Shown in pieces: positions 47,684 through 59,997 of a stretch of 64,000 nt of DNA (positions within the stretch are counted from its first letter, which is position 1; each line of letters opens with the position of its first letter). The position numbers and the translations under genes were made by a program. The DNA is from Xestospongia muta (taxonomy: Eukaryota > Porifera > Demospongiae > Haplosclerida > Petrosiidae): positions 620,001-684,000 of the forward strand of contig OY848919.1 of NCBI GenBank assembly GCA_963693285.1. Direction: 5' to 3'. Under the pieces are notes generated by a model, which saw only the letters and a program-made list of their open reading frames with translations, made no database searches and had not been told where the DNA came from.

Positions 47684-48833
47684 TGATAATCGTATGGTGA
47701 ACCACTTTATCCTGGAATTCAAGCGCAAGAACAAAAAGGACATCAGCGGAAATGCTAGATCTGTCCGACGACTCCGAACAGCTTGTGAACGTGCCAAGAG
47801 AACTCTGTCTTCAAGTGCCCAGGCTTCAATTGAAATTGATTCTCTCTTTGAGGGAGTTAACTTCTACACTACTATCACTAGAGCTCGTTTTGAAGAACTC
47901 TGTGCTGATCTTTTCCGAAGCACACTGGAACCAGTTGAGAAAGCTCTCAGAGATGCCAGGTTCGACAAAGGTCAAATACATGATATTGTACTGGTAGGAG
48001 GATCCACTCGTATCCCAAAGATCCAAAAACTCTTACAAGATTTCTTTAATGGTAAAGAACTCAACAAATCCATCAATCCAGATGAAGCTGTTGTTTATGG
48101 AGCAGCTGTCCACGCTGCCATTTTGAAGGACTATAAAAGTGAAGAAGTCCAAGATTTCTTACTTCTTGACGTCACTCCTCTTTCATTTGGAATTCGTTCA
48201 AAATATGGTGTGATGACTCCTCTTATTACACGTAACTCTACAATACCAAAAAAGGAATCACGTGTCATATCCACTACCTATGATAACCAGACATCAATGA
48301 CCATTACTGTATATGAAGGAGAGAACCTCATGACAAGAGACAACAATGTATTGGGTAGTTTAGAATTAACAGGTATTCCACCAGCTCCTGAAGGTGTACC
48401 TCAAATAACAGTGACTTTAGATATTGATAGTAATAGTATTCTCTATGTGTATGCTGTTGAAAGAAGTAGTGGCAATGAGAGCAAAACAACTATTACTAAT
48501 GACAAAGTCAGACTCACTGCAGAGGAACTAGATCGAATGATTTGTGATGCTAAAAAGTACAAAGAAGATGATTTGAAGGAGAAAGAACGTGTTACTGCTA
48601 TGAATGACTTAGAGAGCTATGTTATATCTATGAAGAGTGTCATAGAAGAAGGCAAAATGAGAAACAAAGAAGAAGCTCGAAAGAAAGCTTTGAGAAAATG
48701 TACCGAGATTATTAATTGGCTCGATGAGAACTGGAATGCTAAGATAGAAGTGTTTGAACATCGCAAAAAAGAGATAGAGAAAGTCTGTGCACCTCTTTTT
48801 CTTTACAATGAAGAACCTGATGGATTTGACTAG
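45813..48833 (+). CDS. HSP70 fusion with two ATPase domains
   Basis: One open frame of 1006 aa, no introns. Residues 1-about 386 are the ATPase domain of the divergent B type ([20 protein letters not shown]). The frame then passes through [10 protein letters not shown], in which AQYVT derives from the 5' untranslated bases of a canonical HSP70 and M is its start codon. It continues with a complete canonical ATPase domain ([20 protein letters not shown]). At [15 protein letters not shown] it switches back to the B-type substrate-binding domain and tail (EEPDGFD). Both junctions fall at the same place in the HSP70 fold. The long frame with no stop suggests selection or very recent origin. Upstream DNA matches that of HSP70-B. 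Confidence 0.85.
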
Positions 48834-49299
48834 AACACAATATTATTGTATGAGTGATATTTTTATATTAGAAAGTATTAATAAAATGTTGAAATAATAT
48901 TAAATTATCTAATATTGTAAATAAACATCTAATCATCAGAATGTACATACAAAGTCACATGACAGTCATATGACAGTTCCTGCTTCATCTCCACTCTATC
49001 ATGTACATATACATTAACTTTACAGAAAACTAAATGGATGAATAGTTGGACACACGATAAATGGAATGGATATATAGTTCTTTATTATAATGTCATTAAA
49101 AGTTATTAAATAGTTCTGTAATCAATTAAAGGACAGGGTCATGTGATTATCATGTGACAATCATATTGATTAGTATAACTTATATCAGGATTGCTATAGT
49201 ATACTGATGTTTTCATTGACTACTTCTGGCAATATCAGGTGACTGTCATGTGACAAGAAAGAGATGTTAAACACTCAGCAGTCATGTCATCATGTTACA
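48834..49299. other. 3' flank of the fusion gene inside the inserted block
   Basis: Matches the 3' flank of HSP70-B (from 40960) with small indels, ending near TCATCATGTTACA. It shows that the duplicated block included flanking DNA and was not a processed transcript. Confidence 0.6.
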
Positions 49300-49315
49300 G
49301 ACAAAGTGAGTGAAG
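49300..49315. repeat. 16-bp direct repeat, right end of inserted block
   Basis: GACAAAGTGAGTGAAG, identical to 45708-45723; the interrupted HSP70 tail resumes directly after it. Confidence 0.75.
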
Positions 49316-49459
49316 ATCACCAGACAGTTATCAACAAATGCAAGGAGGCCATTGACTGGTTAGACAAGAATGAAAGTGCCTAGAAAGAAGAGTTTGAACA
49401 CAAGCAGAAAGAATTGGAAAAAGTCTGTATGCCCATTGTCACTAAACTCTACAATATGT
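49316..49459 (+). pseudogene. 3' remainder of the interrupted HSP70 A'
   Basis: Reads [19 protein letters not shown], then a TAG stop, then [19 protein letters not shown] and a stop soon after. It matches canonical HSP70 from residue about 570 on. Gly-rich tail and EEVD are missing. With 43989-45728 it reconstitutes one HSP70 gene split by the 3.57-kb block. Confidence 0.8.
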
Positions 49460-49588
49460 AATTTTATTCATAGTCTTTTCTTCTATCCCTTTTAATATTT
49501 GCTAAAGTGTTAAAATTTAAACAACACTACTCTCCCTAGTGGGTGGAGCTAGCATACAAGAAAAGGGCTGCTAATTCCTCCATAGCAG

Positions 49589-49702
49589 TTCGTTCCTAAT
49601 GATCATAGTAACAACACAATTAGTTATGTTGCATTGACTGGCACAGAACAACTTATTGGTACAAAATGGTTTATTGCTCAACAATTCCAATGATCCAGCT
49701 AG
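49589..49702 (+). pseudogene. decayed HSP70-B N-terminal fragment
   Basis: Degraded copy of the B-type stretch encoding IIPNDQGNN to [10 protein letters not shown] (compare 39190-39355), with deletions and frame breaks. Upstream bases near 49545 also resemble the B-type 5' flank. Confidence 0.7.
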
Positions 49703-51479
49703 CTTTCATTAACATGTGATCTATATTCTAACATAAACAATCAGTCTTAATTTTATACCAAAATGAAAAACTGGATACTGGTACTTACATGTCCTCTAGT
49801 GATGGTAAACCTGTTGTAATTGTTCTTATCACACTGTGTTTTCTTCATAGATACATATGCAAATATCAAGCTTGATTTCATCTTATGGAGCAAATTCCAG
49901 AGATAGAACTTGCAGCTCCTGTTTGTTCAGCTAGTGGTCAAAAGAAGTCCAGCTTTGACCAGTTAGAAGTAATAAGTACAGACAGTTAAAGAAGTCATTA
50001 CAGTCATTTCATTGTTTAGGAAGGAGACATCTTTCTATGAAAAAGAGAAAGGCTTTCCAAGAATGAATCATCTAGAAGATACATTTATGGAACCCTATCA
50101 AGACATTTTTCAAAAAGGTCAACTCAGTGGTAAAAGACAAAAGAAATCTAACAGAAAATACTGGGAATTTCATTGACACATTGACTTGACACTTACTTTC
50201 AATATAGTTGTGTTGTGTTCACATTTCAGACTGATTCTGTTTATTATTAACCAATGGTATATATTATATATAATTTCACATTCAGAAACATTTTAGAGGA
50301 TATTCCAATATATATCATTTCAAATAATGTTTATATATATTGGTGTGCATAAAAGTAGATGACAGCCATATATGAATTAGAATATGTTCAGATCACATAC
50401 ATCCATATATTTCTCAGCCATGCATGCAGAAACAATTCAGAATACTTTCGGGATACTAGATAAAGTAGTGGCTGTCCAATCAGATTTGAAACACTTTCAA
50501 CAAAGGATGCTGGAACCAGGAACCATTGCTAGAATCAACGTTCCACATATCATCAGTGATCCCACAGCAGCAGCCATTGCCTATGGTCTTGACAAGAAAG
50601 TTGTACATGAACAATGTTGGATTGTCCTAAATATGGGATATGTAGAATGGTCTACAAATGAGAGACATATTTATAATAATTATATTATTTCTATTATATT
50701 TTTAGATGTCTTTAATAATGGGGACAGGAGGATTGGAGCTGTGTATCATTATAGGTAAGGACATACTTGTAACATGTGATATGTTCATGTTCCTATTGTG
50801 TCATCACATTATGTAACTAGTTATTGGTTGCCATGGTTACCTTGGAAGCGGTAAAGCATGCAGAACAGCTCTCTGATATGACGGATAGAGGAGTTTGTTT
50901 AGCAAACAAATTACTTTTCAATGTAGAATGTTGACATTACATTGTAGAAATAACACAATAACTTTTGTCTGTATTGTCACATACTGTTGTTTTATTAGAC
51001 ACAAAATGTGAACCACTTTACTATTTTCCATACTTAATTTTTAGACTTCATCACATATAGAGGGCGGGGCACAATGACAATCTCTAATCTGATTGGGACT
51101 TAGAATTCCTATGTCTTGTACAAACACTTTTATTAATTGTCACCACACCCTTTTTCATTAGAATGGGTGTGGTCTATAACACTAGTACTAAATTGCAGTG
51201 GACTCAAAAAGGCTGTCACAATGAATCTATTATATTATAATCATCACCTTACTAGGCTATAAATAATGTATCATTAATTTTTATCATAAAATGAAAATCA
51301 GTAGAAATGCTACCCGAGAGACAATAGACTTGACTAAAGAGCAATCTATGCTAACAAGGTCCTAGCATAGTCTCATAATATATATATAGTCTTTAACAAT
51401 GGTTAGTAAGCTCAGTGGAAGTTTTAGCATCAATTAATTTCAGAATCACTTATGATATAATTTAGTTTGTACTTACAGT
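49703..51479. other. mostly unrecognised sequence with one HSP70 relic
   Basis: Contains the HSP70 relic at 50468-50615. Exon-like coding traces near 49890-50150 (EIELAAPVCSASGQKKSSF and onward) have no recognised family and are interrupted by stops. Otherwise nothing seen. Confidence 0.4.
50468..50615 (+). pseudogene. mosaic HSP70 relic
   Basis: Begins with B-type sequence (AVQSDLKHF), then jumps to A-type sequence ([32 protein letters not shown]). Over 100 aa of normal sequence is missing between them. Both parental types in one short relic repeat the A/B mixing seen in the intact genes. Confidence 0.7.
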
Positions 51480-53758
51480 GAAGGGTGAAGATGTTCCAAC
51501 AGTACCACGACTCTTCCTCCTTGCTCTCATCATTGGCCTCAGTTCTTCTGAGAGAACAACGTTGTATAAAGTAAATTTCTAGTTCTTACTTGTTCCTCCA
51601 GCTCTACTTAAAAATAGACCAGTTCCAGTAGCCCCACCCATTGGACCACTAACTTGAGATATAAAGAGTTCGTCAGTTTCTGAAGAGTGCATACAATTAC
51701 ATGAGTAGTCCTCATATCTTAGTTCCTATAAATTATAATCTATTATCACATCTTATCTATCTGTCAATTTATCTATCAATCCATCCATTCATTTATCTTA
51801 CTTACCTCTAAACTCTTATTCTCATATCAGGGTTTCTTTCAGGTCTTTGGCCAAGGGGAGGCAAAATGCAATATAATGAGAGAGTGGGTGGGGGGGGGAG
51901 AGAAATGATATCTGCATGCTTTGCACGTGATGTTTGACTTTTTGCATTTGATTAGACATATTTTGGTGGAATCTGGGACTGTTTTCACACAAACATGTTT
52001 ACATCTGCCAGGTATAAATTATGCTTATATCCTATGTTCTTGAGCAATCTTTTATGTAATTTCCTGATTTTGGAGAAATTAATTTGTACTTTGGTATGCA
52101 TACAGTAGTAATATAAGTTATGACCTAACTGTCAATGTACTATGCAAGTGTTAATGATCTGTACAAACACATTATTGGTACCTACATAGTACATCGACTG
52201 ACTGACAGTTAAGTCACATCTTGACTGGTATTAAAAGTTATAGCTTACTTACATATGCACTTATAGCTAAACATATTGGACTAGAAAACCTAGAAGAATT
52301 GTTGTATAGAATGTATTTTATCTATTGTTATCATTTATTGATAATTTGTGCCATTAAAGCTTTTATAAACACTTGAATTGATTCACATGTAAAACAAAAT
52401 TCTCAGCATTCCAAGGGGGGGGGGGGGCTACATAGAGGACAACAGTAATGAAGGAAGCAAGAGATATAACAATTGAAAATTAATGTGGTAAGGGTTGGTA
52501 AACAATTTAATTAAAAATGTGTACCCTAACATATTTAATCATAAAGACACATGTCCCAAAGTCTACATAATATATATATATGTAAGGTATGTGAACATCA
52601 TAGATTATATTTATCATTTATATTAATTAATTCAATTTAACAATATGTGGAAAGATATCTCACAACATCATATGATGAGAATGATTTTGAGGTAGACACT
52701 GTTTATTACATGTTAACATTATTTATAAAAATAGCTGACAACCTACAAAAAATGGATCCTTACAATAAGGTATCTTGTCCATAAAATAAGTACACTGGAC
52801 AATACATTAATACATTGTCTGTTAATACCAGCTGTTCAATACCATAAGTGCATATGGAAAATGTTCCACCAGATGACATGGAAACCATTAAATCTAATAT
52901 CAACTCAAGTACACTGTAAACCACATTAGTACTGAATGATTCCACTTTCAATCTTTGTTAACTTTGTAAAGGCTGTAATGGAGACAATGATGTTAATTAT
53001 ATTGTAGATTGTAAACATATTGTTCTCTAAATTCTGATCACTGGTTAATGATTAATTATTGACTTAGATGAATTTAACCACAAGATAAAATAGTAATAAA
53101 GTCTTTTAATAACCATTAATAACCAACTAACACTGACCTTTCATATAATTAGTTGATGATAGAACCTAGCCACACCTGTTCTCTCATCAAAGTACTCACA
53201 TTCTTGAGAAGTACTGAAATACTCACAACTATAGCTCATGTGTGTACCAGTAATAGCTGTATAAGTGCTCTCTGATCATAGCACATATATTTTTAAAAAA
53301 AGACTACCTCCAGCTAGACCACTTGAGCTAGCTCTTGACTCCACCCCCTAAATTACTCCCCAACAGTCCAGTTCCTTGTTGACTCTATGGGGTTGACTAA
53401 ACATGCCAGCACCACCTCCAAGACCACTCCCACCTAAACCTCCTGTTGTACCTAACATACCACTATGTTGACTTGTAAATAAACCAGTCCCTAAAAATAG
53501 ATGGATAGATAAAATGGACACATGGTTAGAAAATGGATGAATAAATAAATTACAAGATATTACATTATGTAAAATTAACAGGAGAGGTCCCTACCTGTTG
53601 AAGACATTCCACTTGAGAACATGTCAGTATTATTATCAATACCAGTTCTAACTCCACCTCCTCTCTCATGACTCCACCTCTGAGTTCAAGATTACCAGGA
53701 ACTGCCCACTAAAGAGACTGCCCCATCCAATCCGGCAATCCCTCCTCCTTCTGCATAA
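51480..53758 (-). pseudogene. NUP98: NUP98-like nucleoporin remnant
   Basis: Exon-like pieces on the minus strand, in the order expected for the N-terminal half of NUP98. 53593-53758 is Gly-rich and ends GMFSSGMSSTG. About 53290-53492 reads GTGLFTSQHSGMLG, then GTGLLGSNLGGG in a shifted frame. 51598-51726 reads ELRYEDYSCN, then TGLFLSRAGG, compare the ELRLEDYQ motif that follows the GLEBS region. 51480-51548 is a further short piece. Stops and frameshifts lie in the first two. FG/GLFG repeats line the nuclear pore and bind transport receptors. The assignment rests mainly on the ELRYEDY exon and GLF spacing, so another FG nucleoporin is possible. Confidence 0.45.
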
Positions 53759-53834
53759 ATTAAAAATTATTAACGCAATGTATTTGGGGTTAAAATATAG
53801 GCCATTCAAACTTAGTTCCTTATACTTTCAAGCA

Positions 53835-53835
<1 letters not shown>

Positions 53836-53924
<89 letters not shown>
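53836..53924. repeat. CA microsatellite, about 44 units
   Basis: Uninterrupted CA dinucleotide run of about 89 bp. Confidence 0.95.
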
Positions 53925-53929
<5 letters not shown>

Positions 53930-54284
53930 GTATATAGTATAGAATATTACTAGGTAGTTAGCAGATAACTTACCAACTCCTAGGAACATTGGTGAAGGAC
54001 AAAGAATAGATCAGGAACGATAACAATTCATAAATACCTTGTTTTTGCAATAATTTTTAGTTTTCTGCAAAGAAGGAGATATTAATCTTATTGTTAACAA
54101 GTCCCTCCTCAATACTGCAAGTAAAAAGACAGTTTTCTATAAAGTCAACGAACACTAGTTATAAATACCATGCCACTAGGAAAATTGAACTGGCCATGAC
54201 AATAGAGGTGTGGCTAAACGTGTATTTGAAGTAACTCCTATTGATGTGACATTGTCATAAATATTGGAGAGTTATACTGTAGCA

Positions 54285-57110
54285 ATGGAAGAGGTTGATG
54301 ACATCATTATTACAACACTCAGAGATGTAGGATGGTAAGATATCGTCATAAAATAATACTATTAAATAGTCTTCACAATTAATAAGTATTGCCCCGCCTC
54401 CTCCCTCTCTTTCTTTTAGTATTCTTGAACAAGATGTGACAAGTCTAACTTAATTTTTACCTTATATGGTAGTTGAAGCTTCTGTGCATTGTTGAAGGAC
54501 CATCATTCCAAAGTTTGAAAGCTCCACCCATCTCTCTGAGGCAATGTCCTCTGGTTATCGCATGTGTATTGGACTGGCCAATACTTGCCAAGTTAGTTAT
54601 ATGGATAGATAGACAAATAGACATATGAATTGATAGTTGAACTGATGGATGTCATTGGATGGATGAATGGATAGAGGTTAACTGATTAATAGTATAACAG
54701 ACATTAGATGAATGGACAAATCAATGGACATATGATATGATATTTCTATATAGAACTTAGGATATTCAGCTGAAGTGGGCTATCAAACATTTTTTATTCA
54801 AGTGTAAATGAAAGTGCTCAAGGAGGTGATGAACAAACAGGAGCTGGTATTCTACTTACTCGGAGTATAGCAGCTGAAATAGCCACATCACTTGAACACC
54901 TTGGACGCCATCTTATTGTAAAACAAGGTCAACACAATGGTCATCATCTACAACCTGGAATATTGAGGTATTGTAATAATCTGGCTGTTTAGTCATCCAT
55001 CCATATATCCATCCATCCATTTGTATAGGGTTCAAACAGCTTACATTCTTTTAATTCTACTAATGTTTAAGTTCCAGCTGGTACTGGAGACCTCCAAGTC
55101 AAAATACCTAAAGGTCCATAGTCACATGACTATCACATGATTTAACAATATAATCAATAGAGGTGAAACTTTACTATTCACAAAATTTACCATATGTTGT
55201 GGGTCAGCCGAGAGTCAGGGAGGATGTACTGGCATCATTGTTAGCTAAGAATGCTAAATAAGTTGCTGCTCAGCAAGAATGGGAGACAGAGTGGAACCAA
55301 ACTGGACTACCATCTTGTCTCTCTGAAGAAGTTAGTATGCATATATAGTCAATGATAAATATAATATGCATCCATTCAGGATAATATGTGTCCATTGTTC
55401 TACTCATGTATCCATTTATAATATAATGTACATCCATTTAATGTACTCATGTATCCATTAGGAATACCGAGCATGTAAAAGACAACGTCTTCAAATGAAA
55501 TTAGCAGAACAATTGCATGCTCACAATAAAATAGGACACGGTTCAGGACCCCTTGGATTAGGGTCTGATTTAAGTCAAATAATGTCATCATTTCTTGAGC
55601 AATCTGGAGGTCAACATGGAAAAGGCTCTCGTTTCCAACATGCTGAGAAGATGCAGTTTGCTAAAGTAGAACTTGTTAGATAAACTATTTATTTGATCTT
55701 CCTTAATTCATAGGAAAATGAGGCTCCATCTGCTATGGAAGCCACCTCTGAAGAGGACCTCTAGCGTCAAAGAGAGGAGGAGTTGACTGCTTTACAGGAT
55801 CAACTATCTGAATTGACATCACATTTTGAGACATTGGAGCTCAATATGAAGAAATACACAGCTGGTATGAATCTGTGTTTGACCTATTGATCTTTTAACC
55901 TTTGACCTTTGACCTTTACAGGCATTGAACAGATGCAGGAACAAGTGAGGCAACAATCAGCTAAAAATAAAGAAGAGGAGGATGTTTATCGTATTAAGAA
56001 AGGGACGTATGATCTTCTACCTAATGCTGATGAAAATATTGCTAAATTAAAGGTTTTTAATGGACTAATTTAAAACCTGTTTATCAAACTAGTTTTTTGT
56101 TTAAGGAACTGGTACAGTCGAGTTCTGATCGACTTGTTAAACTGGCTAGTAAGTGGGAGGAGGTACGAGGACCTCTTATACGAAATCTTCGAGAGTTAAA
56201 GTCAAAATCTGATACCACAGAGGTCAGGAAATTGTGTTGTGTAGGGGTTAATAATTTTCTCTGTAGTTGGAGACACAGGAGCTTCTAGAGGAGATCAGAT
56301 TACTTAGAGAAAAAATGAAAGAGGTTGCAGATGAAACATGATACAAAGATGAGTTGTATAAACAACTGGTAAGAGAAATGGATGGATGGATGAATGGACA
56401 TGTCATTTTTTGGTTATAGGTTGGAGAATATGAGCGTATGACAAAGGACACAAGTAGATCAGCTTATACTCGTCGTATTATGGAAATAGTAGCTAACATA
56501 CAAAAACAGAAAGAAGAGATTAACAAGGTAGAAGAAATGACTTTGCTCTTCATTCTCTCTCTTTCTCTTTCATTTAGATATTAACAGATACCAGGTATGT
56601 TCAGAAGGAGATTAACCAACTTTCTGGAAAACTAGATCGTACCTTTAAAGTAACAGATGAACAGATATACAAAGTAAGTAATGTAGTGGTCACTATACAC
56701 CAAACAACTGTTATTATATTTACCTTCATTTATTTCTATAAGATGTAAGGAAGGATGAAGCTAGACGATCAGCATATAAATTGTTGGCTAGTATTAGAGA
56801 TGTAAGTCACATGAGAGTCATGTGACAATGTTGTTAATGTTTGTGTTTATTTAGAATTATAGTAAAGTGGTCAGTTCTATTCAAGAAACTGGTCAAATTA
56901 AACGTGAACAAAGAGATTTGGAAGAACAGGTATAGAATTAAAATAAATAAATAAACAGATAAAATGGAGTGATAATTTTAATGTTGTTTTTTTCAGATTG
57001 ATAGAGAGAGTGGCAAGAAGGTTGCTTCTAATCTTGAGAAAATAATGTCAGACTATCAACAAATGAAGAAGGAGAACAGCCAGCTGGTGGCTCAATTGAA
57101 AGCCTCTTAG
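54285..57110 (+). pseudogene. CCDC22: CCDC22, unprocessed pseudogene
   Basis: CCDC22 is a subunit of the Commander complex (CCC) in endosomal recycling. Homology runs from the start MEEVDDIIITTLRDVG (54285) through LGYSAEVGYQ, KGSRFQHAEKMQFAK, YTRRIMEIVANIQKQKEEI and INQLSGKLDRTFKVTDEQ to the last exon, ending LVAQLKAS plus TAG (57108-57110). Exons still have GT-AG borders. Lesions in the reading frame: TAA and TGA in exon 2 (near 54451 and 54494), a one-base loss in a T-run near 54795, TAA near 55258, TAG at about 55761 (LQ expected), TGA near 56338 (ETR expected), and a probable lost splice acceptor near 56745. Introns are retained, so this arose by DNA duplication, not retroposition. Confidence 0.85.
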
Positions 57111-57708
57111 AAATATTATAGACCACACCATTTATAATTATAGTTGTTGATTGTATGTAGTGTGTATGTATGATACTTTGAAATATGTATAGCTCTAACT
57201 TGTGGAGGAGGGAAAAGGCATCTTTATTAATATTGAGCTCTGTTGTAAAAATAGCAAACTTTCTAGAATATCTTTACAATAAAATGAACTCACTTCTAAA
57301 CAAATTAATTGTAGTTATTTCCAGGAAATTCTAGTCATGTATTAATCATGGCAGTAGCCCCACCTCATTTTGCAATGGCTCCTCTTGGATAGTACCCTCT
57401 TGTTCATGACAAACAATGTCACCTGATGTATTCTCTGACCAAAGACCACACAAATGTATTTTGTAGTTCATGACAAACCAAATTGGTACATTGTACTTCC
57501 TGTTCATCCATTTTATTGTACTATGTATCCATTTACTTCTTTTTATTAATCTATTTCAGGGAGCTATGCATCCATCACAACAAACAAAAGATTTAGTTGA
57601 GGCAGCTGTATTAAAACCACTTGTTCCAATATTATTTTTATAACAATTGTTTTAATTCACTTAAATAGAATTACTTTAAATTAGTTGTTTATTTAATTAT
57701 ATCAATTG
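57111..57708. other. gene-free stretch
   Basis: An ATG-led frame at 57349 (MAVAPPHFAMAPLG) stops at once. An exon-like piece after TTTCAG at about 57560 reads GAMHPSQQTKDLVEAAVLK. Neither is recognised. Possibly another decayed gene. Confidence 0.35.
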
Positions 57709-58664
57709 TTAATTTAAAAATATTGTGACAAAACTTTCTGATTCTTTTCCTAAAAAGATCTGAAGAGCTTCTCCTATAAACAATATCTAGATATGACATA
57801 GTCAGTTAGTATATGTACACAATAAGAAGGAACTGACCTTCTCTGTTACTCTCATAGGAAGATAACTAGGTAAGAGAGAAGGATTGATTTGGTAACTGGA
57901 GAGTCTCCTCAGCTGATAAACTGACACACACACATAAATCCACTCTTTCTCTATCTCTCCAAACTTTCTTCCTCTTTGGTTTCTACAAAAGGAACAGGTT
58001 CTATGAAGAATTCCTTATAGTCATCTTTTAGTAGTCCATGTATTATCCAACTAGATAGCTGTTTATATAGGACACCATGACATGTGTACAGGAGACTATA
58101 TATAAGGACAATATGATATGTATTACTGAGTTATATCTGTTTATGTATCCATAGATACATCCATTTGTCCATGCATTCATCCATTCATCATTCATTTGAT
58201 ACTTTAACATCAACTAACTAATATAATATATTAACAATATATAAATTACCTTATATCTTAATATATGTTTAATAGTAGTATCTAATGATGGTAGGAGAAA
58301 ATGATACTATAAAATGAGAGAGAAAAGAGTTAAAATAAATGAATGGATAGATGGATGGACAATGGATGAATGGATAAATTGGATAGAAGGATAGATGAAC
58401 TGATGGATATATGGATGCATAATGGATAAACAGATGACAATGATGGACAGACAGATAAAAAAATATGATACTTCTTCAAATTTATGTTCAATATGTGATA
58501 ATGGTAAATGAAGAGCTTTAATACACTACATTTAAAATAAAACATGTATTATTTTATATGTAGAGTTGATGTTACACATACCTGTTTATCAACATCAAAT
58601 AATCTCTGATGATATGGACCTAGTACTTGATTTAATCCAATAGTCAGTGCTGGTATATAAAGAC
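57709..58664 (-). pseudogene. TUBGCP4: TUBGCP4 (gamma-tubulin complex protein 4), partial
   Basis: Exons on the minus strand: 58582-58664 (LYIPALTIGLNQVLGPYHQ), about 58253-58310 (YHFLLPSLDTTIKHILRY), about 57960-58090 (CHGVLYKQLSSWIIHGLLK, DDYKEFFIEPVPFV), about 57838-57950 (NPSLLPSYLPMRVTEK) and 57709-57786 (ILFIGEALQIFLGKESESF), ending in TAA. The order and motifs match GCP4, but only the GRIP1-side middle is present: the N-terminal exons and the C-terminal half (gamma-tubulin-binding GRIP2) are missing. A one-base frame change is needed near 57965 to join FVETKEEE to EIEKEWIY. The first exon here is the one truncated in blocks A and B. Confidence 0.75.
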
Positions 58665-58959
58665 CTACATTTATTTTATATGATATTGAAGTGTGTCTGT
58701 TTTATGTTCAAGAGAGAGACTATTTACTTGTTCTAGATCATCAACTACTTGACATCACTTGAAAAGCTACATAATGTAGATATATGTCAAAGTGATATTA
58801 GAAGGACAAACTTACATTTAGTCAAGAGAAAACATGTTATAGACTTTGATTGATGTTGTAACTAGGTCATGTTTGTAGACAATATAATGAAATCTATCTT
58901 TATTATGTTAGATCTGAACAACTCACTAGAGCTCAAGCTGATTGGACCTCCAAGGGAGA

Positions 58960-59335
58960 AAGACACAATTGTTGTTATGTTCCAGTAAGTATCAAGTTCA
59001 CAGGTCATAGGACATCTAGTAGTATTTCTCAACTAACTGGAGAATGAAAATATTCCACTGTTAATGGTAGCTATCTGTAACTAATAGTTTTCATTATTAC
59101 CTGACTAGATAGAACAGACATCATATGAACTTTTGATATAACATTCCTTTGTCTTCTCTTCTTCCTTCAGTCTGTAGTCTGTTTAATAATAAAAGACAAG
59201 ACAACTATATACCGCCATGTTTACTCGCGGGTTTGCATTTCTCCATAGTTACACACCACACCCAATGAAGTAGCAGCTGTAGAAGCCAGCAGCTGTCGCT
59301 GAGAAAAAGTTTGCTGCTTAAGCCTTTACTGCTTT
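58960..59335. mobile_element. about 380-bp block, inverted copy C
   Basis: Reverse complement of 19861-20243 with small differences, including the GCTGTCGCTGAGAAAAAGTT end that also occurs at 42660-42705. Absent from block A. Confidence 0.4.
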
Positions 59336-59997
59336 AAGCCTTCTTTACTAGAAACTACTAATGATAGAAGATAACTAACTAGCAAAACTGCTAACTACTA
59401 GATACAGTCTACTACTGTTAATAGAAACTAAGTTTGTTTAGTAGTAAGTTAATAGTTGTAATGTTATCAAGAAATCTTCTGATGTTGTATGGATCAGTAC
59501 TTTCATGGAATTGTTAAAAGTGAGTGTATTATTAAATAGAACGTGTTATTAAATATAATATTAATTTGTTAAGTGAACTGTGTGTGTAGGAAATAAGTTT
59601 TTAGGTGATTTGACAAATTAATTGGCTTTAATTAATGGATTTTTTATTAGCAGTAGTAATTAGTGGTATTAGACGTAGCGATAATATTTAATTTTATATA
59701 GCTACTAACTAGAGGCCTATTAATGTAGAATTTAGTCTAGTTTGTTTGTTATAATTGTATTTGTAAATATTAGAAATAACAATATTGAAGCTTTTATTAT
59801 TAATTAATGTAGGCGTGGTCAATTATCAAGTAGAGAAGTTGAGTTTTTCTAGAGAAGTGAATTATAAAAATTGTTAACTTTGTTAGAAGACAAAGAACTG
59901 GAAACTAAAGTATTTAACTAATAATTGACTTATTTGAATTTGAAATAATTTATTTTTAGTAAAAATATATCACCAAAAGTACAAAAATAACTAATAA

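Noticed and set aside
52411..52427. G-run next to mixed sequence, considered as a vector or assembly artefact
   Set aside because: Only a short homopolymer; flanks look like the rest of the window.
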